NCBI RefSeq assembly: GCF_026626305.1
Contig: NZ_JAPNUE010000005.1
Location: 62,001 to 126,000 of the forward strand
Direction: 5' to 3'
DNA from: Frigidibacter sp. RF13
GTDB taxonomy: Bacteria > Pseudomonadota > Alphaproteobacteria > Rhodobacterales > Rhodobacteraceae
Length of the DNA stretch: 64,000 nt
A program made the position numbers and the translations under genes. Position 1 is the first letter of the stretch. Each line of letters starts with the position of its first letter. Below are positions 24,558-32,454 of this stretch, piece after piece. The notes under the pieces were generated by a model that worked only from the letters and a program-made list of their open reading frames with translations, made no database searches and had not been told where the DNA came from.

Positions 24558-26159
24558 TTATTCAGCGATGTCGACACCGCGGAAGTCATGCGAGCCGAGC
24601 GGATCCATGACATAGCCCGAGACCTTCTTCGACATCGGCATGGTCACGGTCGAATGGCCGAGCGTCGCCCAGGGCGCCTCGCGCTTGAAGACGACCTGCG
24701 CTTCTTCATAAAGCTTGGTGCGCTCGCCAACATCGGCGGTGACCTTCGCCTTCTGGATCAGCCCGTCGAACTCTTCGTTGCACCACTGCGCGCGGTTCGA
24801 ACCGCCATCGACAGCACCGGCACAGCCGAGCAGCACGCCCATGAAGTTGTCCGGGTCGCCATTGTCGCCGGTCCAGCCGAGGATGACCGCGCCGTCACGG
24901 TTCTTCTCGGTCGACTTCTTGAGGTACTCGCCCCATTCGTAGGACACGATCTCGACCTTCACGCCAACCGCAGCGAAGTCGGCCTGGATCAGTTCGGCCG
25001 CGCGCTGCGCGTTCGGCATGTAGGGGCGCTGCACCGGCATCGCCCAGACCTTCATCGACAGGTCCTTGACGCCGGCTTCTTCCAGCATCTTCTTCGCCGC
25101 TTCCGGGTCGTAACCATCATCGGCGACGCTGTCGTTGTAGGACCACATGGTCGGCGGGATCGGGTTCTTGGCCGGTTGGCCGGTGCCCTGATAGACGGCG
25201 TCCATCAGCGCCTGTTCGTTGATCGCCATGTTCAGCGCCTTGCGGACGCTTGCATTGTCGAAGGGCGCAACCGAGGTGTTGTAGGCGAGGTAGGCGACGT
25301 TCAGGCCAGCCTGTTCCATCACGTTCAGATCGGCATTGGCCTTCAGACCGGCGATATCGGCCGGGGCCGGATAGGGTGCCACGTGGCATTCACCCGCCTG
25401 CAGCTTCTGCATACGCACGGCCGCATCCGGCGTGATCGCGAAGATCAGATCGTCGATCGCCTGCTTGCCGCCCCAGTAGTCGGGGTTGGCCTTGTAGCGG
25501 ATCACCGCGTCTTTCTGGTAGGCAACGAACTGGAAGGGCCCGGTGCCGATCGGCGCCTGGTTGAAGTCGGCCTGCTTGCCTTCGGCGGCGAGCTTGTCGG
25601 CATATTCCTTCGAGGTGATCGAAGCAAAGTCCATGGCGAGGTTCGCGAGGAACGGCGCCTCAGGACGGGTCAGGACGAACTTGACCGTCATGTCGTCGAC
25701 CTTGACGACTTCCTTGATGACGACATTCATCTCCATGCCGCCGTAATACTCGTAGGTGATGCCTTCGATGTACGAGAAGTAGGGGTTGTCTTCCTTGCCC
25801 TGCCGCTCGAACGAGAAGACCACGTCGTCGGCGTTGAAGTCGCGCGACGGGGTGAAGTAGTCGGTCGAATGGAACTTGACGCCCGGGCGCAGCTTGAAGG
25901 TCACTTCCATGCCATCGGCCGAGGTTTCCCAGCTTTCGGCGAGACCGGGGATCACGTTGGTCGTGCCCTTTTCGAACTCGACGAGGCGGTTATAGAGCGG
26001 CTTGGCCGAAGCGTCGAAAGTGGTGCCGGCGGTGTAGGGTGCCGGGTCGAAGCCTTCAGGCGAACCTTCCGAGCAATAGACGAGCGTCTTCGCGGCCGCG
26101 GCTCCGCCGAGAAGGCCGGCCATGACCATGCCGGTTGCCAAACGGGTAAGAAGTTTCAT
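24558..26159 (-). CDS. ABC transporter substrate-binding protein, dipeptide/oligopeptide type (DppA-like)
   Basis: A 533-residue periplasmic binding protein. The signal peptide (MKLLTRLATGMVMAGLLGGAAAAKTLVYCSEG) ends near residue 23, and SBP_bac_5 family features follow (PLYNRLVEFEKGTTNVIPGLAESWE; TFKLRPGVKFHST). I start at 26159; AAAGGA and AGGG precede that ATG, whereas the frame to 26213 adds 18 residues without a ribosome site. The family binds di/oligopeptides, but also haem, delta-aminolevulinate or opines, so peptides are likely, not proven. The M24 peptidase gene lies directly upstream. Confidence 0.93.
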   Translation of the reverse strand: MKLLTRLATGMVMAGLLGGAAAAKTLVYCSEGSPEGFDPAPYTAGTTFDASAKPLYNRLVEFEKGTTNVIPGLAESWETSADGMEVTFKLRPGVKFHSTDYFTPSRDFNADDVVFSFERQGKEDNPYFSYIEGITYEYYGGMEMNVVIKEVVKVDDMTVKFVLTRPEAPFLANLAMDFASITSKEYADKLAAEGKQADFNQAPIGTGPFQFVAYQKDAVIRYKANPDYWGGKQAIDDLIFAITPDAAVRMQKLQAGECHVAPYPAPADIAGLKANADLNVMEQAGLNVAYLAYNTSVAPFDNASVRKALNMAINEQALMDAVYQGTGQPAKNPIPPTMWSYNDSVADDGYDPEAAKKMLEEAGVKDLSMKVWAMPVQRPYMPNAQRAAELIQADFAAVGVKVEIVSYEWGEYLKKSTEKNRDGAVILGWTGDNGDPDNFMGVLLGCAGAVDGGSNRAQWCNEEFDGLIQKAKVTADVGERTKLYEEAQVVFKREAPWATLGHSTVTMPMSKKVSGYVMDPLGSHDFRGVDIAE

Positions 26160-26189
26160 TTCCCTGTTTCCTTTCAGGTTATGGTTGAA

Positions 26190-26234
26190 CCCGGCCGGGC
26201 CTGGCCGGGGCATTGCCAGCCCTCGCGAGAGGGC
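26190..26234 (-). other. Two adjacent hairpins between the M24 peptidase and dppA-like genes
   Basis: CCCGGCC (26190-26196) pairs with GGCCGGG (26203-26209), and GCCCTC (26219-26224) pairs with GAGGGC (26229-26234) around a GCGA tetraloop. They fill the 84-nt gap between the peptidase stop and the binding-protein start. No T-tract follows; they may act as a processing or stability element at the 5' side of the binding-protein message. Confidence 0.4.
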
Positions 26235-26243
26235 CGGGAATTC

Positions 26244-27359
26244 CTATCCCCGGATCACCGGGGTGCGCGGCAGTTCGCTTAAGACCTCCGCGCCCTCGGG
26301 CCTGAGGAAGACGATCTCCTCAAGCCTAACGCCGAACCGGTCGGCCAGATAGACGCCCGGTTCGATCGAATAGACATTGCCGGGGCCAAGCGGACGCTCG
26401 GACGCGCCGCTGATGTAGGGTTCCTCATGCAGCTCGATCCCCAGCCCATGGCCGGTGCGGTGCAGGAAGTTCGGGCCATAGCCCGCTTCGGTGATGACAC
26501 CCCGCGCCGCGCGGTCGATATCGCGGGCCGGAACGCCCGGCTTCGACGCCGCCAGCGCCGCCGCGACCGCGCCTTCGACGACCGAGACGACCTTCAGATA
26601 GTCCGGATCGGGCGCGCCAAACCAGCCCGACCGCGTCATGTCGGACGGATAACCCATATAGCGGCAGCCGGCGTCGATCAGGACGGCCATGTCGCGACGA
26701 AGCCGAGTTTCGCCCGTATGATGGTGGCAAAAGGCGCCGTTTGCTCCGAAACAAACCGAAATGAATTCGGTCTCTGCCCCTTCAGAGGCATAATGGGCCG
26801 CAATGACCTCGGCCACGTCTTTCTCGGTCATCCCCTCGCGCAGCGCGTCGAACCCGGCCATCACCGCCCGGTCGTTGATCAGGGCGCAGGCCTTCAGCGC
26901 GCGATATTCCGTCTCTTCCTTCTCGGACCGCAGCGCGCTGACAGTGCCATGGGTGAAGGTCCGGCGCGCGCCCGGCAGGGCATCAAGGACGCGCAGCGCG
27001 AAATCGGCGCGCATGCCTTCGTCCAGTGCTACATTCAGGTTCGCCGGATCGACGCCGGTCGCGGCGATTAGATCGCCGAGCGCCGAGGCCGGCCCCTCGT
27101 CGTCCCGCCAGGTGTGGAACGGCAGATCGGTATGCTGTCGCACGCTTGCAGCGTTCAGCACCGGCATCAACATGCCCGCATAGGCCTGGGAGATGAACAG
27201 CATCACCGGCCGCTCGTCGCCGTGCGGGTCAAGACCTGCAAGCCAGCGCAGATGGTTGGTTGGGCCGAGGACCGTCAGGTCGACGCCTTCTTCCTGCATT
27301 CTTTGCCTCAGTCGCGCAATCCGCGCGTCTGTCACGCTGGCCGCCATTTGTGCCGTCAT
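26244..27359 (-). CDS. M24-family metallopeptidase (Xaa-Pro aminopeptidase/dipeptidase-like)
   Basis: A 371-residue pita-bread-fold hydrolase. An N-terminal creatinase-like domain (about 1-130) is followed by the catalytic domain with all five metal ligands in place: two aspartates (VLIDAGCRYMGYPSDMTRSG), the histidine of HRTGHGLGIE, and two glutamates (YSIEPGVYL and VRLEEIVFL). Full metal ligation argues against creatinase, which has lost it, and favours a proline peptidase or an ectoine-hydrolase-type enzyme. It starts 2 nt after the XRE-cupin stop and precedes the dipeptide importer, so cleavage of imported X-Pro-like substrates is a reasonable inference. Confidence 0.9.
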   Translation of the reverse strand: MTAQMAASVTDARIARLRQRMQEEGVDLTVLGPTNHLRWLAGLDPHGDERPVMLFISQAYAGMLMPVLNAASVRQHTDLPFHTWRDDEGPASALGDLIAATGVDPANLNVALDEGMRADFALRVLDALPGARRTFTHGTVSALRSEKEETEYRALKACALINDRAVMAGFDALREGMTEKDVAEVIAAHYASEGAETEFISVCFGANGAFCHHHTGETRLRRDMAVLIDAGCRYMGYPSDMTRSGWFGAPDPDYLKVVSVVEGAVAAALAASKPGVPARDIDRAARGVITEAGYGPNFLHRTGHGLGIELHEEPYISGASERPLGPGNVYSIEPGVYLADRFGVRLEEIVFLRPEGAEVLSELPRTPVIRG

Positions 27360-27361
27360 TT

Positions 27362-27988
27362 TCAGGTCTTTCGTATCTTGTCTGTGCCGTTGTCCGGTGG
27401 CGAGAATGCCCCCGCGCCGGGCGTATGAAACAGGGTAAGCGTGCCCGACCAGAAGATCCGGGCCGGGTCGGCCCCGTCGTTGCGGTAGGAATGAGGGCTC
27501 GTTCCGCGATAATGCAGGCTGTCGCCGACGCCGAGCGTGAACTCGGTGCCATCGACGACCTGCACGATCTCGCCGTCCATCACATAGACGATTTCCTCGC
27601 CCTCGTGGCTGACCGTCTCAGACCGGAAGCCCGGCGGGACATGCATGAGGAAGGCCGACAGCTCGTTGCCGGGAAATTCCGCGCCGATCCGTTCATACTG
27701 GATCGACGAGCCGTTGATCGAGAACCGCATGCGGTTGGCCGCGCGCGTCACCGAATCGGCGGGACGCGGCGTCGCAATGAAATAGTCGACCCCTACGCCA
27801 AGCGCCTTGGCCACCTGCGCGAGCGTACCGAGCGTCGGCGTCGCATTGTCGCGCTCAAGCTGGCTGAGATAGCTGAAGGAAACGCCCGAACGCTCACCAA
27901 GCTGCTGCAGCGTCAGATGCAGCGCGCGACGGCGTTTCCGGATCAAGTGACCGATCTGGCCGACCGGCTTTTCACCCGCTTCAGGCAT
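27362..27988 (-). CDS. XRE-family transcriptional regulator with cupin sensor domain
   Basis: A 208-residue regulator: helix-turn-helix at about 12-66 (LTLQQLGERSGVSFSYLSQLERDNATPTLGTLAQVAKALG within it) and a C-terminal cupin_2 domain (about 125-190; ETVSHEGEEIVYVMDGEIVQVVDG). This two-domain class often controls polyamine, amino-acid or peptide catabolism (PuuR type). It is the first gene of the peptidase/dipeptide-importer unit and is divergent from the betaine importer, so it may control both. The frame is read from 27988; the region just upstream carries an AT-rich inverted repeat. Confidence 0.92.
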   Translation of the reverse strand: MPEAGEKPVGQIGHLIRKRRRALHLTLQQLGERSGVSFSYLSQLERDNATPTLGTLAQVAKALGVGVDYFIATPRPADSVTRAANRMRFSINGSSIQYERIGAEFPGNELSAFLMHVPPGFRSETVSHEGEEIVYVMDGEIVQVVDGTEFTLGVGDSLHYRGTSPHSYRNDGADPARIFWSGTLTLFHTPGAGAFSPPDNGTDKIRKT

Positions 27989-28336
27989 TGTCAGCAGTTC
28001 CTCCCCAGGGACCGGCTATTGGCTTACACTACAAAAAATTTTTCTCAACCCAAAAACTTTGTATCTACCCCAGGATGTCCACGATCTACTCAAATCGGGA
28101 GGTCGCGCGCCAACGCTGATGCCGGCCTGGGGCGCGTAGTCGGTGACGCCCACATTCAACGCCAGTGCGGCGCGGCACGAGTTGCGCAAGATTCTCACAT
28201 GGTTCGGTCACGATCTCCACAAAAGCCCACATTTCCTGTTGACAGAGGCCGCCGCGCCGCGCGTTACTTTCGCTCAGCGCGCGGTCGCCGGGATGCGGCC
28301 AGAAGACGCTGCCAACAGATTTCAGGGAGTTCACAG
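27989..28336. promoter_or_regulatory. Divergent 348-bp region between XRE-cupin and betaine-transport operons
   Basis: No gene is supported here. An AT-rich block at about 28026-28068 contains an inverted pair TACAAA/TTTGTA and an AAAAAATTTTT tract, the most operator-like segment and well placed for the XRE-cupin promoter. For the plus strand, TTGACA at 28239-28244 with GTTACT at 28263-28268 (18-bp spacer) is a candidate promoter. AGGGAG (28324-28329) is the Shine-Dalgarno of the binding protein. A short open frame at 28143-28340 has no ribosome site and overlaps the next gene. Confidence 0.4.
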
Positions 28337-29305
28337 ATGACCGCCAGACCGACCTCACCGCGTGTCGCCCTGACGCGCCTGACGCTTGCCATGCTTCTCG
28401 GCTCTGCCGCCGCCGTCGGCGCACAGGAATCGACCGACCCGATCAAGCTGACCCTTCACGACTGGACCGGCCAGCTCATCACGACCGAGTTGATGGGCGA
28501 GGTGCTCAAGAAGGCGGGTTATAACATCGAATATGTCCAGGCCGACTATCTGGCCCAGTTCGCGGGGCTCGAAACCGGCGACCTGCATGTCGCGATGGAA
28601 ATGTGGGAAACGACGGGGCGCGAGGCGATGGATGCCTCGACCGCTACAGGCAAGACCGAAGTCTTCGGCCCGACCGGCATGAAGGCCAAGGAGGAATGGT
28701 GGTATCCGTCCTACATGAAGGAAAAGTGCCCCGGCCTGCCGAACTGGGAAGCGCTGAAAGACCCGGCCTGCGCCGAAGCCTTCTCGACCGCCGAAACCGC
28801 GCCGAAAGGCCGGTACCTTGGCGGCCCGGTGACCTGGGGCGGGTTCGATGATGAACGGGTCGAGGCGCTCGATCTGCCGTTCGAGGTGATCCATGCGGGC
28901 ACCGATGCCGCGCTCTTTGCCGAACTGGAAAGCGCCTATCAGCGCCAGGCGCCGATCATGCTGTGGATCTACGCCCCGCACTGGGCGCCCGCCAAGTATG
29001 AAGGCGAATGGGTCGAATTCCCGGAATATTCCGCCGACTGCTACAACGATCCCGCGGCCGGACTTAACCCCGACCTCGCCTATGATTGCGGCAAGCCGTT
29101 CGGCGATATCTGGAAGGTCGGCTGGGCAGGCCTTAAGGACAAATGGCCGGGCGCGCACAAGGCGATCACCGCCTTCACCATCGACAATGACGAGATGGGC
29201 GCGATGATCACCGAGGTCGATCTGAACGGCAAGACCGTCGAGGCGGTCGTTGCCGACTGGATGGGCGCGAACGAGGCGCGCTGGAAGGGCTGGATCGGCC
29301 AGTAA
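28337..29305 (+). CDS. Glycine betaine/choline-type ABC transporter substrate-binding protein
   Basis: A 322-residue periplasmic protein starting at ATG 28337 (AGGGAG 7 nt upstream); the frame is open for a further 1 kb upstream but that part is antisense to the regulator gene. The signal peptide runs to about AVGAQES. The mature part matches the OpuAC/ProX family: IKLTLHDWTGQLITTELMGEVL, AMEMWETTGREAMD, KEEWWYPSYMKEKCPGLPNWE. Four cysteines in the mature part could form disulfides. Family ligands are quaternary amines such as glycine betaine, proline betaine, choline or carnitine; the downstream demethylases support a methylated amine. Confidence 0.92.
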   Translation: MTARPTSPRVALTRLTLAMLLGSAAAVGAQESTDPIKLTLHDWTGQLITTELMGEVLKKAGYNIEYVQADYLAQFAGLETGDLHVAMEMWETTGREAMDASTATGKTEVFGPTGMKAKEEWWYPSYMKEKCPGLPNWEALKDPACAEAFSTAETAPKGRYLGGPVTWGGFDDERVEALDLPFEVIHAGTDAALFAELESAYQRQAPIMLWIYAPHWAPAKYEGEWVEFPEYSADCYNDPAAGLNPDLAYDCGKPFGDIWKVGWAGLKDKWPGAHKAITAFTIDNDEMGAMITEVDLNGKTVEAVVADWMGANEARWKGWIGQ

Positions 29306-29341
29306 CGCCGCTCCGCCTTCCCCCCCTTTGTCAACCAGATT

Positions 29342-29362
29342 GGGCGGCAGCCGCTGCCGCCC
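29342..29362 (+). other. Intercistronic hairpin after the betaine binding-protein gene
   Basis: GGGCGGCAG (29342-29350) and CTGCCGCCC (29354-29362) form a perfect 9-bp stem with a 3-nt loop 36 nt after the binding-protein stop, without a T-tract. Its position matches stabilising hairpins that favour binding-protein mRNA over the ATPase and permease parts. Confidence 0.55.
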
Positions 29363-29381
29363 CCGTTCGAGATTTGCCCTG

Positions 29382-30410
29382 ATGACCGCGCCCGCCACGC
29401 TGATCTGCCGCAATGTCTGGAAGCTGTTCGGCGCCGATGCTGAACGGCGCCTTGCCGCGCTCGGCCCCGCGCCGTCGCTTGAGGCGCTGCAGGGCGCGGG
29501 TCTCATCCCCGCGGTCAGGGACGCCACTATCGAAGTGCGGGCAGGCGAGATTTTCGTAATCATGGGGCTTTCCGGTTCGGGCAAGTCGACACTCGTCCGC
29601 TGCCTCTCGCGCCTGATCGAGCCGACGGCGGGCGAAATCCTTTTCAACGGCCGGAACCTGTTGACTGCCAGCGAAGCCGAGATGATCGAGATCCGCCGCC
29701 ACAAGATGGGAATGGTCTTCCAGCATTTCGCCCTGCTGCCGCACCAGACAGTGCTTGAAAACGTCGCCTTTCCGCTGGCGGTCCAGGGCGTGGACCGCGC
29801 CAGGCGCGAGGCGCGGGCGCGCGAGATGATCGCGCTCGTCGGCCTGACGGGCCGCGAAAGCGCCCTGCCCCGCCAACTGTCCGGCGGCCAGCAGCAGCGC
29901 GTGGGCATTGCCCGCTCGCTCGCCGTTGAGCCGGAACTCTGGTTCCTCGACGAACCTTTCTCGGCACTCGACCCGCTCATCCGGCGCGAATTGCAGGGCG
30001 AATTCATGCGCCTGCAATCAGTCCTGAAGAAAAGCATCGTCTTCATCACTCACGATTTCGACGAGGCGATCCGGCTGGCCGACCGGATCGCAATCATGAA
30101 GGACGGCGCGATCGTCCAGTGCGGAACGCCCGAAGAAATCGTCATGAACCCGGCGACCGACTATGTGCGTGAGTTCACCCGCGCGGTGCCCAAGGCCAAG
30201 GCCGTGCGCGTGCGCACGGTAATGCAGCCGGGGGTGCCGGCCGATAGGAATGCCCCTTCCGTCGCCGCAACCGCGACGGTGGCCGAGGCCAGTGCAGCCT
30301 TCCTCGATGGCGCCGCCGAGATTGCGGTTTTGGGCGCGGACGGCACGGCTGTGGGTCGGCTCAGGCGCGAAGATGTGGTGCAGCTTCTGCTCGGGGGCAG
30401 CGAGGGATGA
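29382..30410 (+). CDS. Glycine betaine-type ABC transporter ATP-binding protein (ProV-like)
   Basis: A 342-residue ATPase starting at ATG 29382 (MTAPATLICRNVWKLFG); the longer frame from 29250 runs through the end of the previous gene and the hairpin. It has the ProV-type N-terminal extension before Walker A (GLSGSGKST, 62-70), MVFQHFALLPHQTVLENVAFPL, signature LSGGQQQRVGIARSLA and Walker B LWFLDEPFSALDP. The last 60 residues resemble a single degenerate CBS-like unit, the osmosensing position in ProV/OpuA proteins. It ends with a 4-nt overlap with the permease gene. Confidence 0.93.
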   Translation: MTAPATLICRNVWKLFGADAERRLAALGPAPSLEALQGAGLIPAVRDATIEVRAGEIFVIMGLSGSGKSTLVRCLSRLIEPTAGEILFNGRNLLTASEAEMIEIRRHKMGMVFQHFALLPHQTVLENVAFPLAVQGVDRARREARAREMIALVGLTGRESALPRQLSGGQQQRVGIARSLAVEPELWFLDEPFSALDPLIRRELQGEFMRLQSVLKKSIVFITHDFDEAIRLADRIAIMKDGAIVQCGTPEEIVMNPATDYVREFTRAVPKAKAVRVRTVMQPGVPADRNAPSVAATATVAEASAAFLDGAAEIAVLGADGTAVGRLRREDVVQLLLGGSEG

Positions 30411-32410
30411 GCGCGGCCGAACTATCGTCCCGCACCACCGATCCCAGTGCAGGTGCGCGCTGGCTTTGGCCGCTGGCTTTGGTGCTTTTGGTCCTTCTCT
30501 GCCTTGTCGGCGCCGCCGCCCTGCCCTGGGCCTTCGACTATCCCAAGGGCCTGCGAATTCCCGCCCAGCGCTGGATCGGTGCCTTCGTCAAATGGCTGAC
30601 GAATGAAGCCGCTGTGGGACCGATCCGCTTTTCCGACATCACCCGGTTCATCGCCGCCGTGATCGATGTGCCCTACCGCGCCGCGCTCAATCTTCTGTCT
30701 ACCGGCTTCCTCAAAGGCGAGGGCAGCCAGGCGATCCAGCTTCTGCCACCGATCCCATGGCCCGCGGTCATCCTTCTTTTCGGCCTTATCGGCTATTGGG
30801 TGCGGGGTCGGGCGACGGCGCTGCTCGCGATGGGCTGCTTTCTGTTCATTGCGATCTTCGGCCAATGGCAAAGCGCGATGGTCACGCTTGCCTCGATCCT
30901 CGTGGCGGTGCCCATCGGCGTGATCGGCGGGCTTCTTCTTGGTATCGCGGCCTTTCGCCACCCCTGGCTCGACCGGGCGCTGAAACCTGTGCTCGACCTG
31001 ATGCAGACCATGCCGGTCTTCGCCTATCTGGTGCCAATCCTCATCCTCTTCGGCTTCGGCCCGACTGCCGCCGTGGTCGCGACGCTGATCTACGCCATGC
31101 CGCCGATGACCAGACTGACGACCCTGTCGCTCAGGCGCGTGCCGTCCGAGATCGACGACCTCGGCCGCATGGTCGGCTGCACAAGAAGCCAGATGACCTG
31201 GCGGGTGCTGGTTCCCGCCGCACAGGACGCGCTGATGGTCGGTGTCAACCAGGTGATCATGTTGTCGCTCAACATGGTGATCATTGCCTCGATGATAGGT
31301 GCCGGGGGCCTCGGGTTTGACGTGCTTGCGGCGCTGCGCCGCCTCGACTTCGGTGCCGGGTTGGAGGCGGGCTTTGCCATCGTCGCGATGGCCGTGGCGC
31401 TTGACCGGCTGAGCCAGGCGGCTGCGGTGAGGCAACGCAGCATGCCTGCCCCGGGTCCGTGGCATCGCCGGCATCCTTATGTCGTTGCGGCGATCCTCAT
31501 CGTCACAACAGGCTATGTCGCGGGTCATTTCCTGCCAGCCGTCCGGCACTACCCCGAGGCATGGGAGCTTTCGACCTCCGCCTTCTGGGCGGCAGCGGTC
31601 CAGTGGCTGAATGTCAATTTCTTCGACTATTTCGAAGCGATCAAGAATGCCGTCCTTCTCAACCTCCTCGTCCCGGTCAAACGACTGATGGTCGGGCTGC
31701 CCTGGGCGGGTGTCACCGCCTTTCTCGCCTTTGCGGGCTGGCGCGTGGGCGGCTGGCGGCTGGGGCTTCTGACCGGGGCGCTGTCCTTCCTCATCGCCGC
31801 CACCGGGCAGTGGGAAAAGGCGATGATCACGCTTTACCTTTGCGGCATCTCGACCGCGATCGCCATGGCGATCGGCGTGCCTGTGGGCATAGCGGTCGCG
31901 GCGCGCGACAGGCTGTGGCGGGCAGTGCAACTGATCATCGACACGCTGCAGACGCTGCCGTCCTTCGTCTATCTCATGCCCGTCGTCATGCTTTTCCGCG
32001 TCGGCGATTTCACCGCAATGATCGCTGTCATCGCCTATGCCGTCGTGCCCGCAATCCGCTATACCGTCCTAGGCCTCAGGGGCGTCGATCCCCGCCTGAT
32101 CGAGGCGGGTCGGGCGATGGGCTGCACGCCGCGCCAGATCCTCTTCTCGATCCGCCTGCGCCTTGCCGCACCCGAGATATTGCTCGGCCTCAACCAGACG
32201 ATCATGTTCGCGCTTTCGATGCTGGTGATCACCGCACTCGTCGGCACCCGCGACCTCGGGCAGGAGGTCTATATCGCCCTGACCAAGGCCGATCCGGGTC
32301 GCGGCCTCGTCGCGGGCCTCGCCGTCGCCTTCATAGCCATCATCACCGACCGCCTCATCAGTGCCGCCGCCGCCCGCACCCGCGAGCGGCTTGGCCTGAC
32401 CACACACTGA
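30407..32410 (+). CDS. Glycine betaine-type ABC permease with two fused permease domains
   Basis: A 667-residue membrane protein made of two complete ProW-like permease domains in tandem, each with its own ATPase-docking loop: RRVPSEIDDLGRMVGCTRSQ near residue 245 and RGVDPRLIEAGRAMGCTPRQ near 565, each followed by a similar helix (VNQVIMLSLNMVIIASMIGAG versus LNQTIMFALSMLVITALVGT region). A normal ProW is about 350 residues and works as a homodimer; here one chain supplies both halves. The divergence between the halves suggests an asymmetric heterodimer-like channel. ATGA overlap with the ATPase gene. Confidence 0.92.
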   Translation: MSAAELSSRTTDPSAGARWLWPLALVLLVLLCLVGAAALPWAFDYPKGLRIPAQRWIGAFVKWLTNEAAVGPIRFSDITRFIAAVIDVPYRAALNLLSTGFLKGEGSQAIQLLPPIPWPAVILLFGLIGYWVRGRATALLAMGCFLFIAIFGQWQSAMVTLASILVAVPIGVIGGLLLGIAAFRHPWLDRALKPVLDLMQTMPVFAYLVPILILFGFGPTAAVVATLIYAMPPMTRLTTLSLRRVPSEIDDLGRMVGCTRSQMTWRVLVPAAQDALMVGVNQVIMLSLNMVIIASMIGAGGLGFDVLAALRRLDFGAGLEAGFAIVAMAVALDRLSQAAAVRQRSMPAPGPWHRRHPYVVAAILIVTTGYVAGHFLPAVRHYPEAWELSTSAFWAAAVQWLNVNFFDYFEAIKNAVLLNLLVPVKRLMVGLPWAGVTAFLAFAGWRVGGWRLGLLTGALSFLIAATGQWEKAMITLYLCGISTAIAMAIGVPVGIAVAARDRLWRAVQLIIDTLQTLPSFVYLMPVVMLFRVGDFTAMIAVIAYAVVPAIRYTVLGLRGVDPRLIEAGRAMGCTPRQILFSIRLRLAAPEILLGLNQTIMFALSMLVITALVGTRDLGQEVYIALTKADPGRGLVAGLAVAFIAIITDRLISAAAARTRERLGLTTH

Positions 32411-32454
32411 CACGCTTAGACAAGCCCCACCCGGGCAGAGACCAAGGACCAGAC

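Noticed and set aside
24477..26282. Long plus-strand open frame (601 codons) opposite the DppA-like gene
   Set aside because: Composition is a mirror of the binding-protein codons; no domain, no ribosome site.
26244..27359. Creatinase as identity for the M24 protein
   Set aside because: Creatinase has lost the metal ligands; all five are present here.
27260..28336. Upstream extension of the betaine binding-protein frame
   Set aside because: It is antisense to the XRE-cupin gene and lacks protein features; the signal peptide and AGGGAG place the start at 28337.
28143..28340. Small plus-strand open frame before the betaine binding protein
   Set aside because: No ribosome site, no motif, and it overlaps the next gene's start.
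30407..32410. Reading the double permease as two genes joined by a sequencing error
   Set aside because: The frame is continuous, the linker is membrane-protein-like and both halves are complete, so a true fusion is the simpler reading.
31459..32454. Upstream extension of the first GcvT flavoprotein frame
   Set aside because: Arg/Pro/Ser-rich shadow of the permease gene; the FAD motif begins shortly after ATG 32455.
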